A stretch of 64,000 nt of DNA from Trichoplax adhaerens (taxonomy: Eukaryota > Placozoa > Uniplacotomia > Trichoplacea > Trichoplacidae). Shown in pieces: positions 51,241-64,000 of this stretch. Numbering within the stretch: the stretch's first letter is position 1; every line of letters starts with the position of its first letter. Both the position numbers and the translations under genes were made by a program. The DNA is taken from NCBI RefSeq assembly GCF_000150275.1, contig NW_002060947.1, positions 7,558,482-7,622,481 of the forward strand, written 5' to 3'. The notes under the pieces were generated by a model. That model had not been told where the DNA came from. It ran no database searches and saw only the letters and a list, made by a program, of their open reading frames with translations.

Positions 51241-53289
51241 ACTTGCATTGTAACTAGCTCATTTACGGAACGTTTAATGGGTGGACAATTCTATTACAGA
51301 AAGTTAGCTAAAAGTTTATACTGATGTTTTGCCGGTGGTATTTTAAATTGCATATGTTTCAGTTATTGCTATGATAAAGAAAAATTCAATTACAAAAGTA
51401 CACATTAAATGATATGCAGCAAGATGGGCAAACTATCGGGTAAGCATTAAGTATTTTATTCCTAATTATACTATAAATAATACTTTTGACTTGAGTAATA
51501 GCTGGTATAATTAAAGATAAATAAAATTATCTTTAAAAATCGGATGTTAATGTACGCACAACAATTACTGTAAGATCTTACTCATACCATATAACAAATA
51601 GAAAATATTCTTATCAACTATGCCGGTATTGTGCTAATTCCAAAAAGATCGGTGAATAAAATGATCGCATTTTGATGTTTCATTATTCCGCTATCTTCCT
51701 CACATAATATTTCATGTTTTGTATCTCAGGAATAATTTATTTTTAAGTTTACGAGCTGTAAGCTTAATATCGGTAGTATTATTTTTGCATCACTTTCAGC
51801 TCCAGAGCGGAGTTAAATAATAATGCTATCCGAAAGTTTATAAATAAGACGAAATGTTTCTTGGCATCTTTATCTACACCTTTAAGTGAATTTATGCTTA
51901 CTGAATGGTTGCCTGTATTAGCATTATAATTAAAAATAGAATTAAGCAACGGTATCCTGCTATCAATGTTATACGAAGTTCTATCTAGATTATGAGATTA
52001 TATACGATTGTCATCAAGGAAAATCTTAAACTTTGAGTCTTGTTTTTCTTTTAACATTGTAAGCTAGCTTATATTAAATATACATGTGAAGCGTAATAAT
52101 AGAAGCAGAGATTAATTTATAAGATACCCTAAAGATAGATTTCTATTCTTAGTTAAGTCTGTCATTGTTTAAGAATTGATCATGATTGGAGGAGTAAACA
52201 AGTTTTTATTCATTTATCAGCTAAGAAATCCAATTACGACTATCATACAATACAGCAATTACTACATGTTCAAAGTTAGTCTTAAACTGTACTATGGCTG
52301 TAAGGATATCATTATTGATTTATTAGTTGCTACAAGTGATTACTTTTATCTCTTATTCGCATATAATAATGCTCATTTGTTCATCCTGTAGTATTGAATT
52401 TCCGCACATTTCGTTTCTTGATGACTAACTCTCAGAGTGTATAGAACAATTTATTTTATTTATTCATTGTATTACAGTAGGATGGCTACTATACGAGTAT
52501 GTATACTTACTATAATTTTTCGGTATAATCGATAAATTGATCACATTGATTGCTAGGAATAAGTAAAGTAATGAAAGGGGTATTCTTACTAATGATAATT
52601 TCCCCTGTCGACTTTGGAACACAGAATTGTAATTAAAACTTAAAATTCCAACAAAGCTATAAATAACATTAGTCAGCTTGTCCGTTGTTTAAATATTTGG
52701 TTTAATTTTATTTATATTACTGTAGTGAAAAGTTATCATGGTTATATTGATCCTATCAATTAGTTATTAATTAAATATCTATATATGCATGCATTTTATA
52801 ATAAATGAAATGCAAACTTATCAGAGTATCTATACAAGTTCTGTCAATAATTAAGATAGGCGTCGACAGCTTGTAGTTTGCGGTTGGAAAATACAGTGAT
52901 AAAATAATGGCTATAAAATGCGTAATACACCACACGAATTGCATGATGGATAGTAGCCGCTTAGGACGTATAAAGATTTTAAGTTAACTTTACACAAGTG
53001 ACATAACACTTCTATTTTAAAATAGATTACATTATTGTTAGTATAATGAATATCTTAGAGAATAAGTCGCTAAAGTTGTATTCCTCCAGCACGTAAACTT
53101 ATCAATATATTGTCGTAAGATTTACCTTAAACGCGTCACGTACTGATTACAGAGACAAATGGATTACAGTGCTTCATAAATTTGCTATAATTATAATTAG
53201 TTCATGGTAAAGGAGATCAGTGAGCAATAAATGGTAGAAGTATGCATTGAGGATATCTGTGTCAAGATAAATAAAGTGCTCAACAGAAT

Positions 53290-56200
53290 CTAGTCGTTTT
53301 CGCTATCCCTTTCCAAGCTTTCGGCAATAATTCGAAACCCGGGCTCATCAAGAACAGCTTTGGTTCGCAATGTAGATGGATGCGTTGGCCCAAGAATCTA
53401 TAAAAGCAAAGGACCATTGTTACTATGCAAGTGATTATTCTGAAATAATAAAGCAGCTATCATGAGAAGAATTTGTAAGAAAATAATATAGCAGTTGCCA
53501 CTACACCTATAAAAATATGCCTTATCAACATACTTCACATTTTATCTTGTATGCTCTCAGATAGTAATGATACGACTCATGCTTATTTTTGTATTCAATG
53601 ACAATTCCCATATTAAACACAATTCGTGAAGTTAATCTATGATTTTCACCATAGGCTTGGACACATAAATCAAGGGCTTTATGGTATTGCTAATATATAA
53701 AGAAATAAGATTGGTTAAATCTTGTCAAAGTTCGGTACAAACAAGCAAACATTGGATCAAATCACATATTTTAAGTTATATTTTGACAAAGTATGACAAC
53801 AAAGAGTACACAGATCAGTTGACAACTAACATCAAAATTAACTACCGAAATAAGAAAATTTTAGTAAACTTACGACCTAGCCAATATTACCTGCATTTGC
53901 TCACTACTTCCTTCTTTCTTGACAAAGGTAGCAACATTTTGATAAGCTTCCGCTAAATGGCCAACGTCTCCCAACTATTGTTACGGTTTGAACTTTAGAT
54001 ACATGCGTTCTAATAATCTACAATTTTTAAAGTATTCTTTTGCTATTTTAGATAGATTGAGTTTACGAACCTCCTGAAATATTTGTATCGCATTATTGCA
54101 ATGTACTTCACATTTCGTAATTCCTTCTGCCGGGGTTAGATCTTTATATGCAAAATTTGATTGACTAAATGCGCCATAATGAAACGATACAAGTAGTTCC
54201 AATAAGCCCAAATGATACTGTATTGCAAAGAGAAATAAAGGCAAGAACATAAGCATAAAAAGTGGAATAGATCTGTTACAATATGCTAGAGGTATGCAAT
54301 TAGATATCTTAAGTCCTGTTCTATTTTAAATTATTACTAATTAATTTCACTTATTTTTACCCATAAAAGCTGTATCAATAACCTTATTATCATCACCGCT
54401 GAGATTTTTGCGATAAGAAATTGCCTTTAAACCAGTTTGCACTACTTCATAGTGATCTTTGGCTCCTTGAACCGTTATAAATTCTCGTAATTTACTATCC
54501 TATAAACGTAGTAATGTTAATAAGCAAGTTTTGATTGTGAGAGGGTCAAAAGGGTATTTAATTAAGGCTTAATCGGCAAATTGTTCGTTTAAATACCTAT
54601 ATTGCGAAATGAACGAATCATACCTCACTTAAAGTATCGGTCAGTAATTCGAATTGATTGGCAAGCTTTTCTTTCCTGCCACCAAGAGTATTTTGTTCCA
54701 TATCAATTGCCTCATTAACTAATCTTTGACATTCGCTATGCTGTCCAGCATGACACCTACATTTACACTTAAATTTATCAACTATCCATGCCATTAAGAA
54801 CTACATAATAAATATGAAATTTAATCTTTAGCCTTACAAGAAGCGCGCCACTCGCCATTTTTTGTCAGCAATTTCGTCATCTGTAGCTGTTGCAGCTAGT
54901 TGCTCTAGCGATTGAGAGTAAAGTGTTGCCGCAGTTACATACCCTCCAGCCTAATTAGAAATAATATTTTTGTTATTAATTGTTCGGTCTCTCCATTATT
55001 TATTGTTTCATTAAAACTAAAACATAAGGCATCAAACCGAGCGCCATGATCGTAACAGTTCAATGTTGTATTCATCGGCAGATAATTTCTCGAATATGGG
55101 CCATTCTAGCAAACAACGAGCTAGACGACTATGATCCAGCAACTTCTCCAAGTGATAAGGTAATTCCTGTTGATAATCACTCATTTTATTAGCATAACAA
55201 TAGGATAGAGATAAAAAATTTAAATAACAAGTGCTAGGAACAAATTCTTTTGTAACTATCAAACTTGATAAAGTTTTGATAAGACCATAACTAGCAATCC
55301 CAATTACAAATCATATCAAATTATCACGCTTCCATTACTACCGCAGAATAATTTCATTCCCTGAATGTACTTACAAAGATTTAAGGTAAGTCATAAAAAG
55401 ATTACCTCGGCTTTACGATCCTGATTTTCGATCTGTTCAAAATATTCTGCTAACTTTCCATGCCAGTAGGTGTATAAATATTGTCGGTAATCTTCAGAAC
55501 CAACTTTAAAATATCTAAAATACATAGAAATAGCGCATATAGTATCAGTAATAAGATAGCTGCTAGAACGATTGATATTATATCAATACAGCATTTGCTA
55601 AAAGCGATTCTATGAAATACTATAACTAATCCTTCCAACACACAATATAATACTACTGTGCCGCATTTAGATTGAAGTGTGTACTAACTTTCTCCTCACA
55701 GCTTTACTCATTGCTCGATGATAGAAATCTAGCCTTCCTTCGCCGCTGTCTCCACAGGGTCGAAGAAACGGTTTCAATGATCGAAACACCACAGCCCATT
55801 TAGCTGCAGGTAAAGGCTTTCGCTTTAATTTAGAAGAAGACTCGCTAATGTCTTTATCTTTAGTTGAATAAAGGCAAATTGAAGAATAGCACATAAACCG
55901 TACAATTACAACGTCTGAAATAATTTAAATGAGAAAGAAATTGACATGATCTGCATCAACGTACTGTTTTTGTTATCACTTTCATTTGCTTTTTCCTCAA
56001 AGTCAGTTTTACGGTATGTTTCTTCTACCGTAACATGCAGCTGTTTCGATAAATCGTTTGCTAAGCTGGTATCAGTATTGGTACTTTCTTTATTCGTACT
56101 AATTTTACGGCTTTTCTCAAACTGTTCTTCCGTATCTGGCTTCAGCGTCTCATCTTCTCCTAACAATTCTAGTAGCTCTCTCTCGAGCAATCCATGACGC

Positions 56201-59200
56201 GAGCATTCAAGATAGCATAATGTAGCTACCATTAAATGACCACCACTTTCTTCTTCGAATCGAGTCAGCACTTGTTCTAGTAGCCTACAAATTATCATCA
56301 TCATTTCTATATTATTACACATATTATAAGAAGCAAGTAATCTTTAGGCGATCTTACATATAGGAAGTTAATATTAAACACTAGTTTTAGCGCTAACTCA
56401 CTCAAGCAAGCCGTCAGCAAGACCTTTAATCATGTCAGTTACTTTACTAAATAAACCAAATACTCGCAGCTCCTCACAAGCAATGGATAACCATAATGGA
56501 TTAGCAGATGCTTCTTTGGCTAACAATGAATCCATTTGTATATTATCTAATCGTTTATTAAATTTAGTTAAAACTTGGTCCACGATTTCCTATGTAATTT
56601 AGAACGATAGTTTCAGTTTGTTGTGTAGTAATTTCTGCTTACAAAAGAGACTCGCAAAAATTATAATAATCTATTACGATAGACAATAGCTTATGTACCC
56701 GTCTGCTATCTAAGTCTAAAGGGCCACATAATATTTCTTTCGGATGATTAGATCGACTTGCTAAACTTCGATGACATGGAGTATCGTTGATGACAGAGCA
56801 TATGATTCTAGCATTAGGAGATATATCGAATGGTAGCCAACTAACTTGTTCAGCTTCCTTTGTCTTATCTAGCTATTAAAGATAAAAGACAGGCAAAATT
56901 TTATTTTTAAATCATTTTAAATGCTGTAAAATTAGTGCTCTTCCCATTTTAACTATAAATTTAGAATATTGCAACATTAGCAGTGTATTGTATACCGTTA
57001 TGACTAACCTGATTTAAAGCATCAAAAAATAATATGGTTGGTTCTAAATTTTTACTACTTAAAACGATATTAGATAGGCGAACTAAGGATTCCATATCGG
57101 CTGGAATCTCCCCCTGTGGTACGTGTAGAAGGAGATTGAGAACAACATTAGCCAGTCAGAATAAAGAAGTGATTTGTTTGTGATGATTCTTAGAATCGTC
57201 TCGACATAATTTTTAACACAAATTTCAGTTACATTGTTTTAATTTCTTCGTGAACTGTTAATACGCGTTTATATAGAGAAATTTATGATAGAACTGACAA
57301 ACCTACCACATATTTTAGCTCTTTTAGCATTCGTTGCAACATGAAACCAAGATCAGTAGATCCAGGAGCCGCACCAATAAAATGATAGAAAACGTTCCAG
57401 CCCTTATTACTGCCACTAAATACGAAAAATAATGTAGAGCCCATTAATAAGCAGTTCGAGATGACGAGATGGCGTTACTAATAATCATATATGCTCAATC
57501 TATCATTAATAGATACTATAAATTCATTTAGTTTACTGAACAATCTAGCTATAGTTTGATCAAGAGTAAAACGAGAGCAATCCTTTGATCACTAATATCT
57601 TACATTATGAAGGAGAGGTAATCTAAGATTATGAGGCTTCGTCTCATACTGAACAGTTTGAAGCTTCAATGTAGTAAACATAAATCGTTCAAATAGGTTA
57701 CATCTGATTTTTAAATCTTACCCAGGAATATCGTAGTTAAGCGCTTTATTGACTGTTGTTGCAGCGCTTCTAGCAATTACAGCACTCTTGCCAGCTCCAG
57801 CCATACCAACGATGACTAGCGGGATTCCGCGATTCGTAGAGCAAATATAATCTTGGATCTAGCCGATAGTAATAAAGAATTAAGAGTAGGTGACCGGTAA
57901 GTTTGTGGAATGTGACACTTATTGTTGACACATGAAATCTTTCAAGCATTTTATTTTGGAGTATTATCAATATCATGCAAGCATTAAGACCACGTCGTTT
58001 TTGAACAGTAAGTAATCTAGCTGTACAGAAGACAAGGATTACTAATTAGTAGTTCTAGTAGAATGCAATTATCTTCTATACCTAGAGTAAAGAATATCAC
58101 CCATGTGCAATAAAAACATGGTTACAAAGCATCAAATCAGTACTTAATCTTACTATCTCTATTACCAGAGATATATCTGTAAATTAAAATTACAAAATGG
58201 TATGTTTGTTATGTAAAGTATTAATGTAATACTCATGGAATTTACTACAAATATCTGAATTATTTATTGCCTTTTTAAGCTTTTATGTCAAATAATAATT
58301 ATAGAACTGAGTTCTGGCTAGCTTGTATGTACCTGATCGAGCATTTCATCGCGACCTAACACTGATGATGAGCGAGTATTGAGGAAAGCCTGTAGAATAA
58401 AACCATAATGCAAGGATGATTACGATCTCACAACATTGTATGAAGAATAAATTTCCCAAAATACGACCGTTAAATTTGTCTATCAATAACTTATAACTAA
58501 TAACAACGTAATGTCTATAGCCATATCCATAAATATTTATAAAACTATTACTAGTAAATTATGTAAGAAAGAACGATCGCCATTTTATCAGTAGGCCGGT
58601 ATCGAATCTTAAAGATACAGAAATGAAGTAGACGAGATGGAAGTCATCGTTGATAAATTCTACTATCGATATCAACTATTACTATTGCTACGGTGAAGAA
58701 AGACCTGTATACGAATATTGTTAATGACTTAGGATTTTCCATGTAATTTATTATCATCAAATTAGTTTGCGTTGCTGGATAAGATTTTTAATCTAATTCA
58801 TAGCTATTAAATATTGTATGCAGTTACACATATTAATACCTTTCGTGGATTAAATATTTCATTAGTAATATAGTAAATAGATAGATTACTGTCTTATCTA
58901 GTAAAGCAAATACATGTCTATTGTTTAGTAATATGTACTGCAAAAGGCTTATGTTTGATATATTTATTACTATAGAGCAACAGCGATCAGTGTTGTGCAA
59001 TTAACATGTGCAACCGTAGGAAAGACTTGCTGCTTTAAACATTATAATCATATTTAATATTAGCATAACTACAGTCGATGCAACAGTAAATGAATGATCA
59101 GTCTAGATTAAGTAGCATTACACTGGCAGTTACCTCATGAGCTTCACGGATAACTTCTAACTGATCCATAGCAGAATCGTCTAAGGGATATTGATGGCTA

Positions 59201-62200
59201 ATTCTAGCTTTGAAAAAGTCAATGACCTGCAATAGAACGTTGCAAAATCGATTATCGGTCAGTTTTAGAGTATTGACTATTTGCAATGGCTGACACTTAA
59301 AATCGGCAATAGGACGCAAGATATAGCATAGAATCACTTTAATAACTAATTATTGTAATATAATGTAAATAAGAAATATATGTACAGAATAATTCAGTGG
59401 ATTAATTAATTAATCGTAAAAAATCTTGCTATTGCGAATAGAGTTTCAATCTTTACTGGATCATTCTATCGTTCATTCTCTTTCTACATACTTACCGCTC
59501 TGACAAAAGTTGATTCTGCTCCTAAACCTTTTGCACGAACTGTATCTGTTGTTTTATCAAGCCCATCAAATTCGCAAGCATAAGTTATCACACGCGATTC
59601 CTATATATAATAGTTTATAGACAGAGGCATAAAAAAACAATATTCGATTAGTAACCTATTAAGCCAATTAAGACGATTATTGTAAAGGGTAACATGATGA
59701 GAAAAGATAATCAGTTTGTGGGCTCATTCATAAAAATTGAATACTACACCATTATGTAACTAAAAGTCCTTAGTACTTTAAAATGAAATAATACTAAAAG
59801 CAATTTATTAAACAAAATTTTCGATCTACACTTATTCTAGCCTTTATTATTTTATCCGTTAAGTAGTGAAATGATTAGATGAAACATCCATCTGGGCACG
59901 AAAGAATAGAGATGGAAGATGGCAAACTATGAAATTGAACGATAAACGAGTATTTCAATTAACCATTCTCCCCTTGTAACGTATGGCAACGTACACTCGT
60001 TATGATTGCTTATTTATCTCAAATGCTCTAGCATTCATGTAACAGAAAGAACATTGGCAGAGAAAAGTATTTTAAAGATATCGATATTCAAGCCTAATAA
60101 AATTATGTTGGAAATAAATCTGATCTCAAGATGATGTAATCGAGCAGCTATCGGCATTTCCTATTATGGCCATTATATTGATAGTGACAACGGCTTCTTT
60201 CACTTCTACAGTATGTTGTAGCGAGCGTACAGCAGACAAGAAAGTTGAAAAGAAAAAGATTATAAACTATCGTTGTTCAAATTCGATGAAAGGATATCTC
60301 CAAACGATGAATTCAAATACGACGGATTTGAGAAAGAACGGAAGATGGTAAGAGTTAACGCTGATCGAGCGTACGATTGCCTACCCTTTCTACCCTAGTG
60401 ATTATACAGTAATTACTACCTATTTACCATCGATGCTCTAGTAAGGGAAAAAAGAGACAACAAAGTGCAAGAAAAAGATTGTAAACGATTGCCTACCCTT
60501 TCTATGCTAGTGATTATGCAGTAATTACTACCTATTTACCATCGATGCTCTAGTAAGGGAAACAAGAGACAACAAAATGCAAGAATAAAGACTGTAAACT
60601 ATTGTTGTTCAAGGTCCGATAAAATAACTTTACAAATGATTAGAATAAGAAAGGAGAGACCAATTAAGCAAGAGTGTCAACGATCAAGAGAATCGATGCT
60701 ATAAGATGATGGAGAATTGGCAATCCTTTGGACCCTAGTCATTATGACTTCTCTATCTTCTACGCTCAAGCAAGTGGACACAACCGACAAGATCACTGAA
60801 AAGGTGGTGGGGGAATGATTAGAAACTATCGTTCTTCAAGCCGATATAACAATAGGGGACCAATAAATAGTCCCAACACGATGGAATACCAGATGGATCA
60901 GAATAATAATAATAATAAGGGAAAACGATCAAGTGGATCAGTAATCGAGTCAAGTTGATATCGGCCGCTAAAGCATTTGCAAATTGGGTAGATGATTCCA
61001 GCGGCCGCCATCATCATCATACTCTTTCTCCCCATGATGACCTCTGACTACTGCCACTTTCTACTCCAGTAAACGCCCATACAAGAAGAAAACTCAAGAG
61101 TAAACGATCTCTACTAAAGCCTGATCAAGTTAGTCTCCTATTCTACATTCAATTACATGAAGAACAGCTCCTCTTCTTCTTTGCTCTATGCAAATAGCTG
61201 CTTAGCAATGGTGTGGTTGCGCTCGGAGTCGAGAAGTCGAGCAGGTAGAGCTCTAAAGGCAGAGCAGCCCTAGCCTAGCAATTTCCTTCCGGGAAGCAAG
61301 CTTGAAAAACAAGGCTACGAAATGATAGTAACTGATATGCATTAGAGACTAGTATGATACATGGTACTCATGCAGTATTAGATGACAGTCGAGTCAATCA
61401 TCAGCGGGTCACGCCAATCATGGCCTATAGTGTGTAGCAAACTATGCCTATTAATGCAGTCTTTTATAGCGAGAGGGGTGGGCAAGACGAGAATGTATGG
61501 ATAAGACCTTCACACGTCACTCCTCCCCGTTGCTATGTTACCGCGGCAAGGGTCTATCATCAACACAAGGCCATCGGCTCTAGTACTAACCCCTTGGATA
61601 AGGGGTCTTCCAATCTCACTTAGGAAATGCCTACCATCGCTAATATGAGTAGCAAAACCCATTTGTAGTAGTAGCACCAGCAAGAACTTATTAACAAACA
61701 AGTATTTTGCTTTATAGACTAGGTATCATGGCAAAAAAAGAAAGAAAGGAGAATGAAGCAATCAAGATGCATTTTGTCATGAATCAAGCAAAGCTTTAAT
61801 GATACGCTCGCTATTTTTCATGGACAAATTGTATCATTCTCTTGTAGTGCAATGCTTATAGTAATTGAATGCCTAGCCGAATTAGCAATCACTACTGTTG
61901 ACGACTCGGTCGACATAGAATTAGGATTTATAGCATGATAGTTATAGTTGAGCTATATACGAATTAATGACACATTATCCAGCATCTTGACATTAAAACA
62001 GCAGTACAAAAATATTGTACAATAAAGATCTTAGGGGTAATTTGAATGATCAATATTAAGATTAGGTTAGCTTGCATGATTGACATTGTATTACGATACA
62101 AAAAATCAAGCAAATTGAAGAGCATAGATACTATCCTTGCAAGAAAACTAAGATACTTTATCATAAGATTTGACCTAGATCGATAATGCCAATCTACCAT

Positions 62201-64000
62201 CATCAATGTCATGGGATGACAGAGTAGCATTGAATAGACTAGTCATATCATTGAATCAGTATCAATGTAGTAAAGTAATAGTAGCGAGCTAGCTACAAAT
62301 TACATAAGTATTTCCATCAGACTGACTAACTTAGCCATATAAAATATCACTTGCAACCCGACGTTACAAAAGAATAATCGATAGATACAAGTAGTTGATG
62401 ATCTTACCGGAAATCTTCCTTTGATACATCTCTTCAGTAATTCCATCTTATCCATTGTATCCGATGTAGTTTCTGAGAAATGTTCCTTCAATTTTTCGGG
62501 TAGTGATGATATGAACGAAGGATCACGAATTAAGAATAATGCTGCCATCAGCAATAATAAAAAACACATTAAGATATAGTCATTCTAAGGGTAGCTAAAT
62601 AATATTTAATAATATAAAGTCACATTTATAGAACAACCGTTTGGGTTTGCTCGACGAAATGCACCATGAATAATTTCCATTTCTGTGATAGAAGTACCAA
62701 AAATCCAACCATATTCTCTCGCCAAGTATTGGGGTACATCAGATTTACCCGGAATCCAACCCGAGCGATGGCTATAAATTTAAATGACATGAATAATAAA
62801 AATCGATTATAGTTTTCTATTTCGGTCAATTGATATGCGTGTATATATAGCAATGACGTAAAAGTATGCACACAAAATAAGATAAATTATTGCTTATTCA
62901 TTTCAAACATGACACAGTATCGAATAAGAAAAGATTGACAAGTAGTATTTTTATTAGTAGTGATGAGCATGATTATCGCTGTATCGATTTAGATTATTGC
63001 CATAATATAACCTGGAAAGATTCAGAAAAAAAGGCCACTGATTATCTTCATAGCAACGATCAATTTCACCAAGACAAATACGTAATGTTTCTTCAGACGT
63101 TGCCTCTTTAGGAACGCCCTAAATTTGATATCAAAAATTAAGTACTGTAGCAAATACTTCGGCACATCCAATAAATGAAATAATTATAAAGTCTAAGCGA
63201 TCATAATTACAATACTCGCGTACGCTACTTAGAGATTGCAGAGTATACTCTATCATTAGATTTAGAAGTGTACTCTATTAAGACCGAAAATAATATCCTA
63301 TTATGTATATTACTTATATCAGAACTGATATTTACGTATAATTATTACCCATCTTAAATCGCATTCGATTAAATGCAGCTTTAGCTTTTCACACCATATT
63401 CTTAATTCAGGAAAGACCTATCATCAAAATAATTATAACACACATATACTTAATTAAATAAATTTATAATTATGAATAGGCGCTCAATTTTACATGTCTA
63501 TTGCTATATTACATCAGAGGTCATAGATATTATAATATTACTATTTCGTATTGATGGCATTACGCAAATTTTCCTCTAATATGAGCACTCATGCTTTACT
63601 GTATAGTCTCTCAAATGCATCCAAAATTATGTTCATCCCAAAAATAGTTTCAAGTAGATTAAGGGAAAGCATGCTTAAATGCAAGGTTGCATTCAAGTAA
63701 GATCGTTCTGTAATATGAACTACTATTAACCAATTCATAAGAACAATTTACAAGTTTTATGGCAATCTAATAATCTTTTGACTACCAGTTATATCTAAGA
63801 TATTAGGATGTTTTATGCTGCAAAATATCGCATTGCTGCAACTACACTAAGGTTTTCTTAATAGTAACACACAATATCATTCAATCATAGCCCGAGTATA
63901 AAGTAATATTTATTATTATTAGTAATCGAAATACTACGTATTATACCATTAGAATTATATAATTTACCTGCTTAACAAGGACTTCTCTCTCTGCATGAAA
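53290..64000 (-). CDS. Gene 5: nephrocystin-3-like DUF4062-NACHT-TPR protein (5' end beyond window)
   Basis: Exons: 63968 to beyond 64000 (last 33 bases of exon 1, FHAEREVLVKQ), 63349-63417, 63012-63118, 62638-62771, 62408-62541, 59496-59600, 59134-59226, 58333-58389, 57722-57858, 57307-57415, 57009-57113, 56699-56872, 56402-56589, 55965-56284, 55689-55857, 55406-55514, 55038-55166, 54838-54950, 54624-54756, 54383-54499, 54071-54217, 53891-53974, 53534-53689, 53290-53397 (stop TAG). The frame is open through all 1009 visible residues. Walker A is GMAGAGKS, where the other visible copies have GVAGAGKS. Walker B is ILFFDALNQ. The winged-helix and TPR-like parts are as in gene 2. Subtype A: CNNAIQIF in exon 21, a QNVATF core in exon 22, and a longer C-terminal tail after DEPGF. 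The exon 17 donor reads TCG|GTTTGA, weaker than its paralogs. Intron 5 (59601-62407) is long and holds an unusual repeat block. Confidence 0.9.
60140..61150. repeat. Degenerate repeat block in intron 5 of gene 5
   Basis: Two near-identical ~113-bp units (about 60375-60487 and 60488-60600, sharing GATTGCCTACCCTTTCTA and TACCATCGATGCTCTAG) are flanked by diverged relatives. The core AAACTATCGTTGTTCAA near 60265 recurs near 60596 and 60822, and weakly near 61100. The block is less AT-rich than its surroundings. Confidence 0.7.
60166..60351 (+). CDS. Small hypothetical ORF (61 aa) inside the repeat block
   Basis: An open frame with a hydrophobic start (MAIILIVTTASFTSTVCC) that could act as a signal peptide, then a Lys/Glu-rich stretch and a basic end (RKNGRW). 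The diverged neighbouring repeat units keep similar hydrophobic-then-basic coding flavour but contain stops. It could be a small secreted peptide gene, or chance within a repeat. No family is recognised and no function is claimed. Confidence 0.15.
   Translation: MAIILIVTTASFTSTVCCSERTADKKVEKKKIINYRCSNSMKGYLQTMNSNTTDLRKNGRW
61230..61735. other. Less AT-rich segment of unknown origin, with a short minus-strand ORF
   Basis: The base composition is visibly less AT-rich than the rest of the window. A minus-strand frame at 61510-61701 begins MFVNKFLLVLLLQMGFATHI, which is signal-peptide-like, and runs 63 residues. A small ACCCCTT..AAGGGGT hairpin lies near 61590. It may be part of an inserted element or an independent small gene nested in intron 5 of gene 5. 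No known family is recognised. Confidence 0.25.

Larger units (their letters stand above)
49161..53289. other. Intergenic region between gene 5 stop and gene 4 start
   Basis: About 4.1 kb of AT-rich DNA with no recognisable gene. It holds the ~300-bp duplication at 49820-50400, the 13-bp minisatellite at 50639, and the block shared with the gene 3 upstream region at 51154. A plus-strand open frame at 52176-52391 shows no motif and is probably chance. Confidence 0.55.

Noticed and set aside
60960-61025. GCGGCCGC next to CATCATCATCAT, resembling a cloning site plus His-tag codons
   Set aside because: It sits inside the degenerate local repeat block, with no other vector sequence nearby. Coincidence is more likely than contamination.
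61230-61330. Stem-like GC-rich segment considered as a tRNA or other RNA gene
   Set aside because: No cloverleaf with T-loop and anticodon arms could be drawn.

Overview
The window is AT-rich animal-type DNA: genes are split by many introns with GT..AG borders, there is no operon layout, and the intergenic DNA is full of degenerate minisatellites. The compact introns and the family found suggest an early-branching metazoan. A placozoan (Trichoplax/Hoilungia type) fits best, but this is inference from sequence style and not proven.

Nearly all the recognisable coding sequence belongs to one family. Five paralogous genes lie head-to-tail on the minus strand: gene 1 (1898-7530, 3' part missing from the window), gene 2 (10645-20628, complete), gene 3 (23396-34374, complete), gene 4 (38711-49160, complete) and gene 5 (53290 to beyond 64000, start missing). 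Each complete copy has 24 coding exons with the same intron positions and phases. The conceptual proteins are 1135, 1169 and 1174 residues. The domain order is: an N-terminal MGC acylation signal, a variable Ser/Thr/Asn-rich linker, a DUF4062-type domain (RLFVSSTFKDFHAERE ... ECDLRWGVP), a NACHT/STAND NTPase (Walker A GVAGAGKS, Walker B ILFFDALNQ), a winged-helix and helical region, and C-terminal TPR-like repeats. This is the architecture of nephrocystin-3 and the DUF4062-NACHT-TPR proteins related to it.

The copies form two subtypes: A (genes 1, 2, 5) and B (genes 3, 4). Genes 3 and 4 look like the youngest pair and share a diverged element about 2 kb upstream of their starts.

The DNA between exons is mostly non-coding. 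It holds a six-copy 129-bp minisatellite (3541-4314), other degenerate tandem repeats, a minisatellite grown from an exon-intron border of gene 4 (about 42890-43874), short inverted-repeat elements sharing an AGTGGTCCATGGTT-like end, and a few decayed plus-strand coding remnants, one SH2-like. A less AT-rich block with repeats and short ORFs (60140-61735) sits in intron 5 of gene 5. No tRNA, rRNA, CRISPR or intact transposon was recognised.
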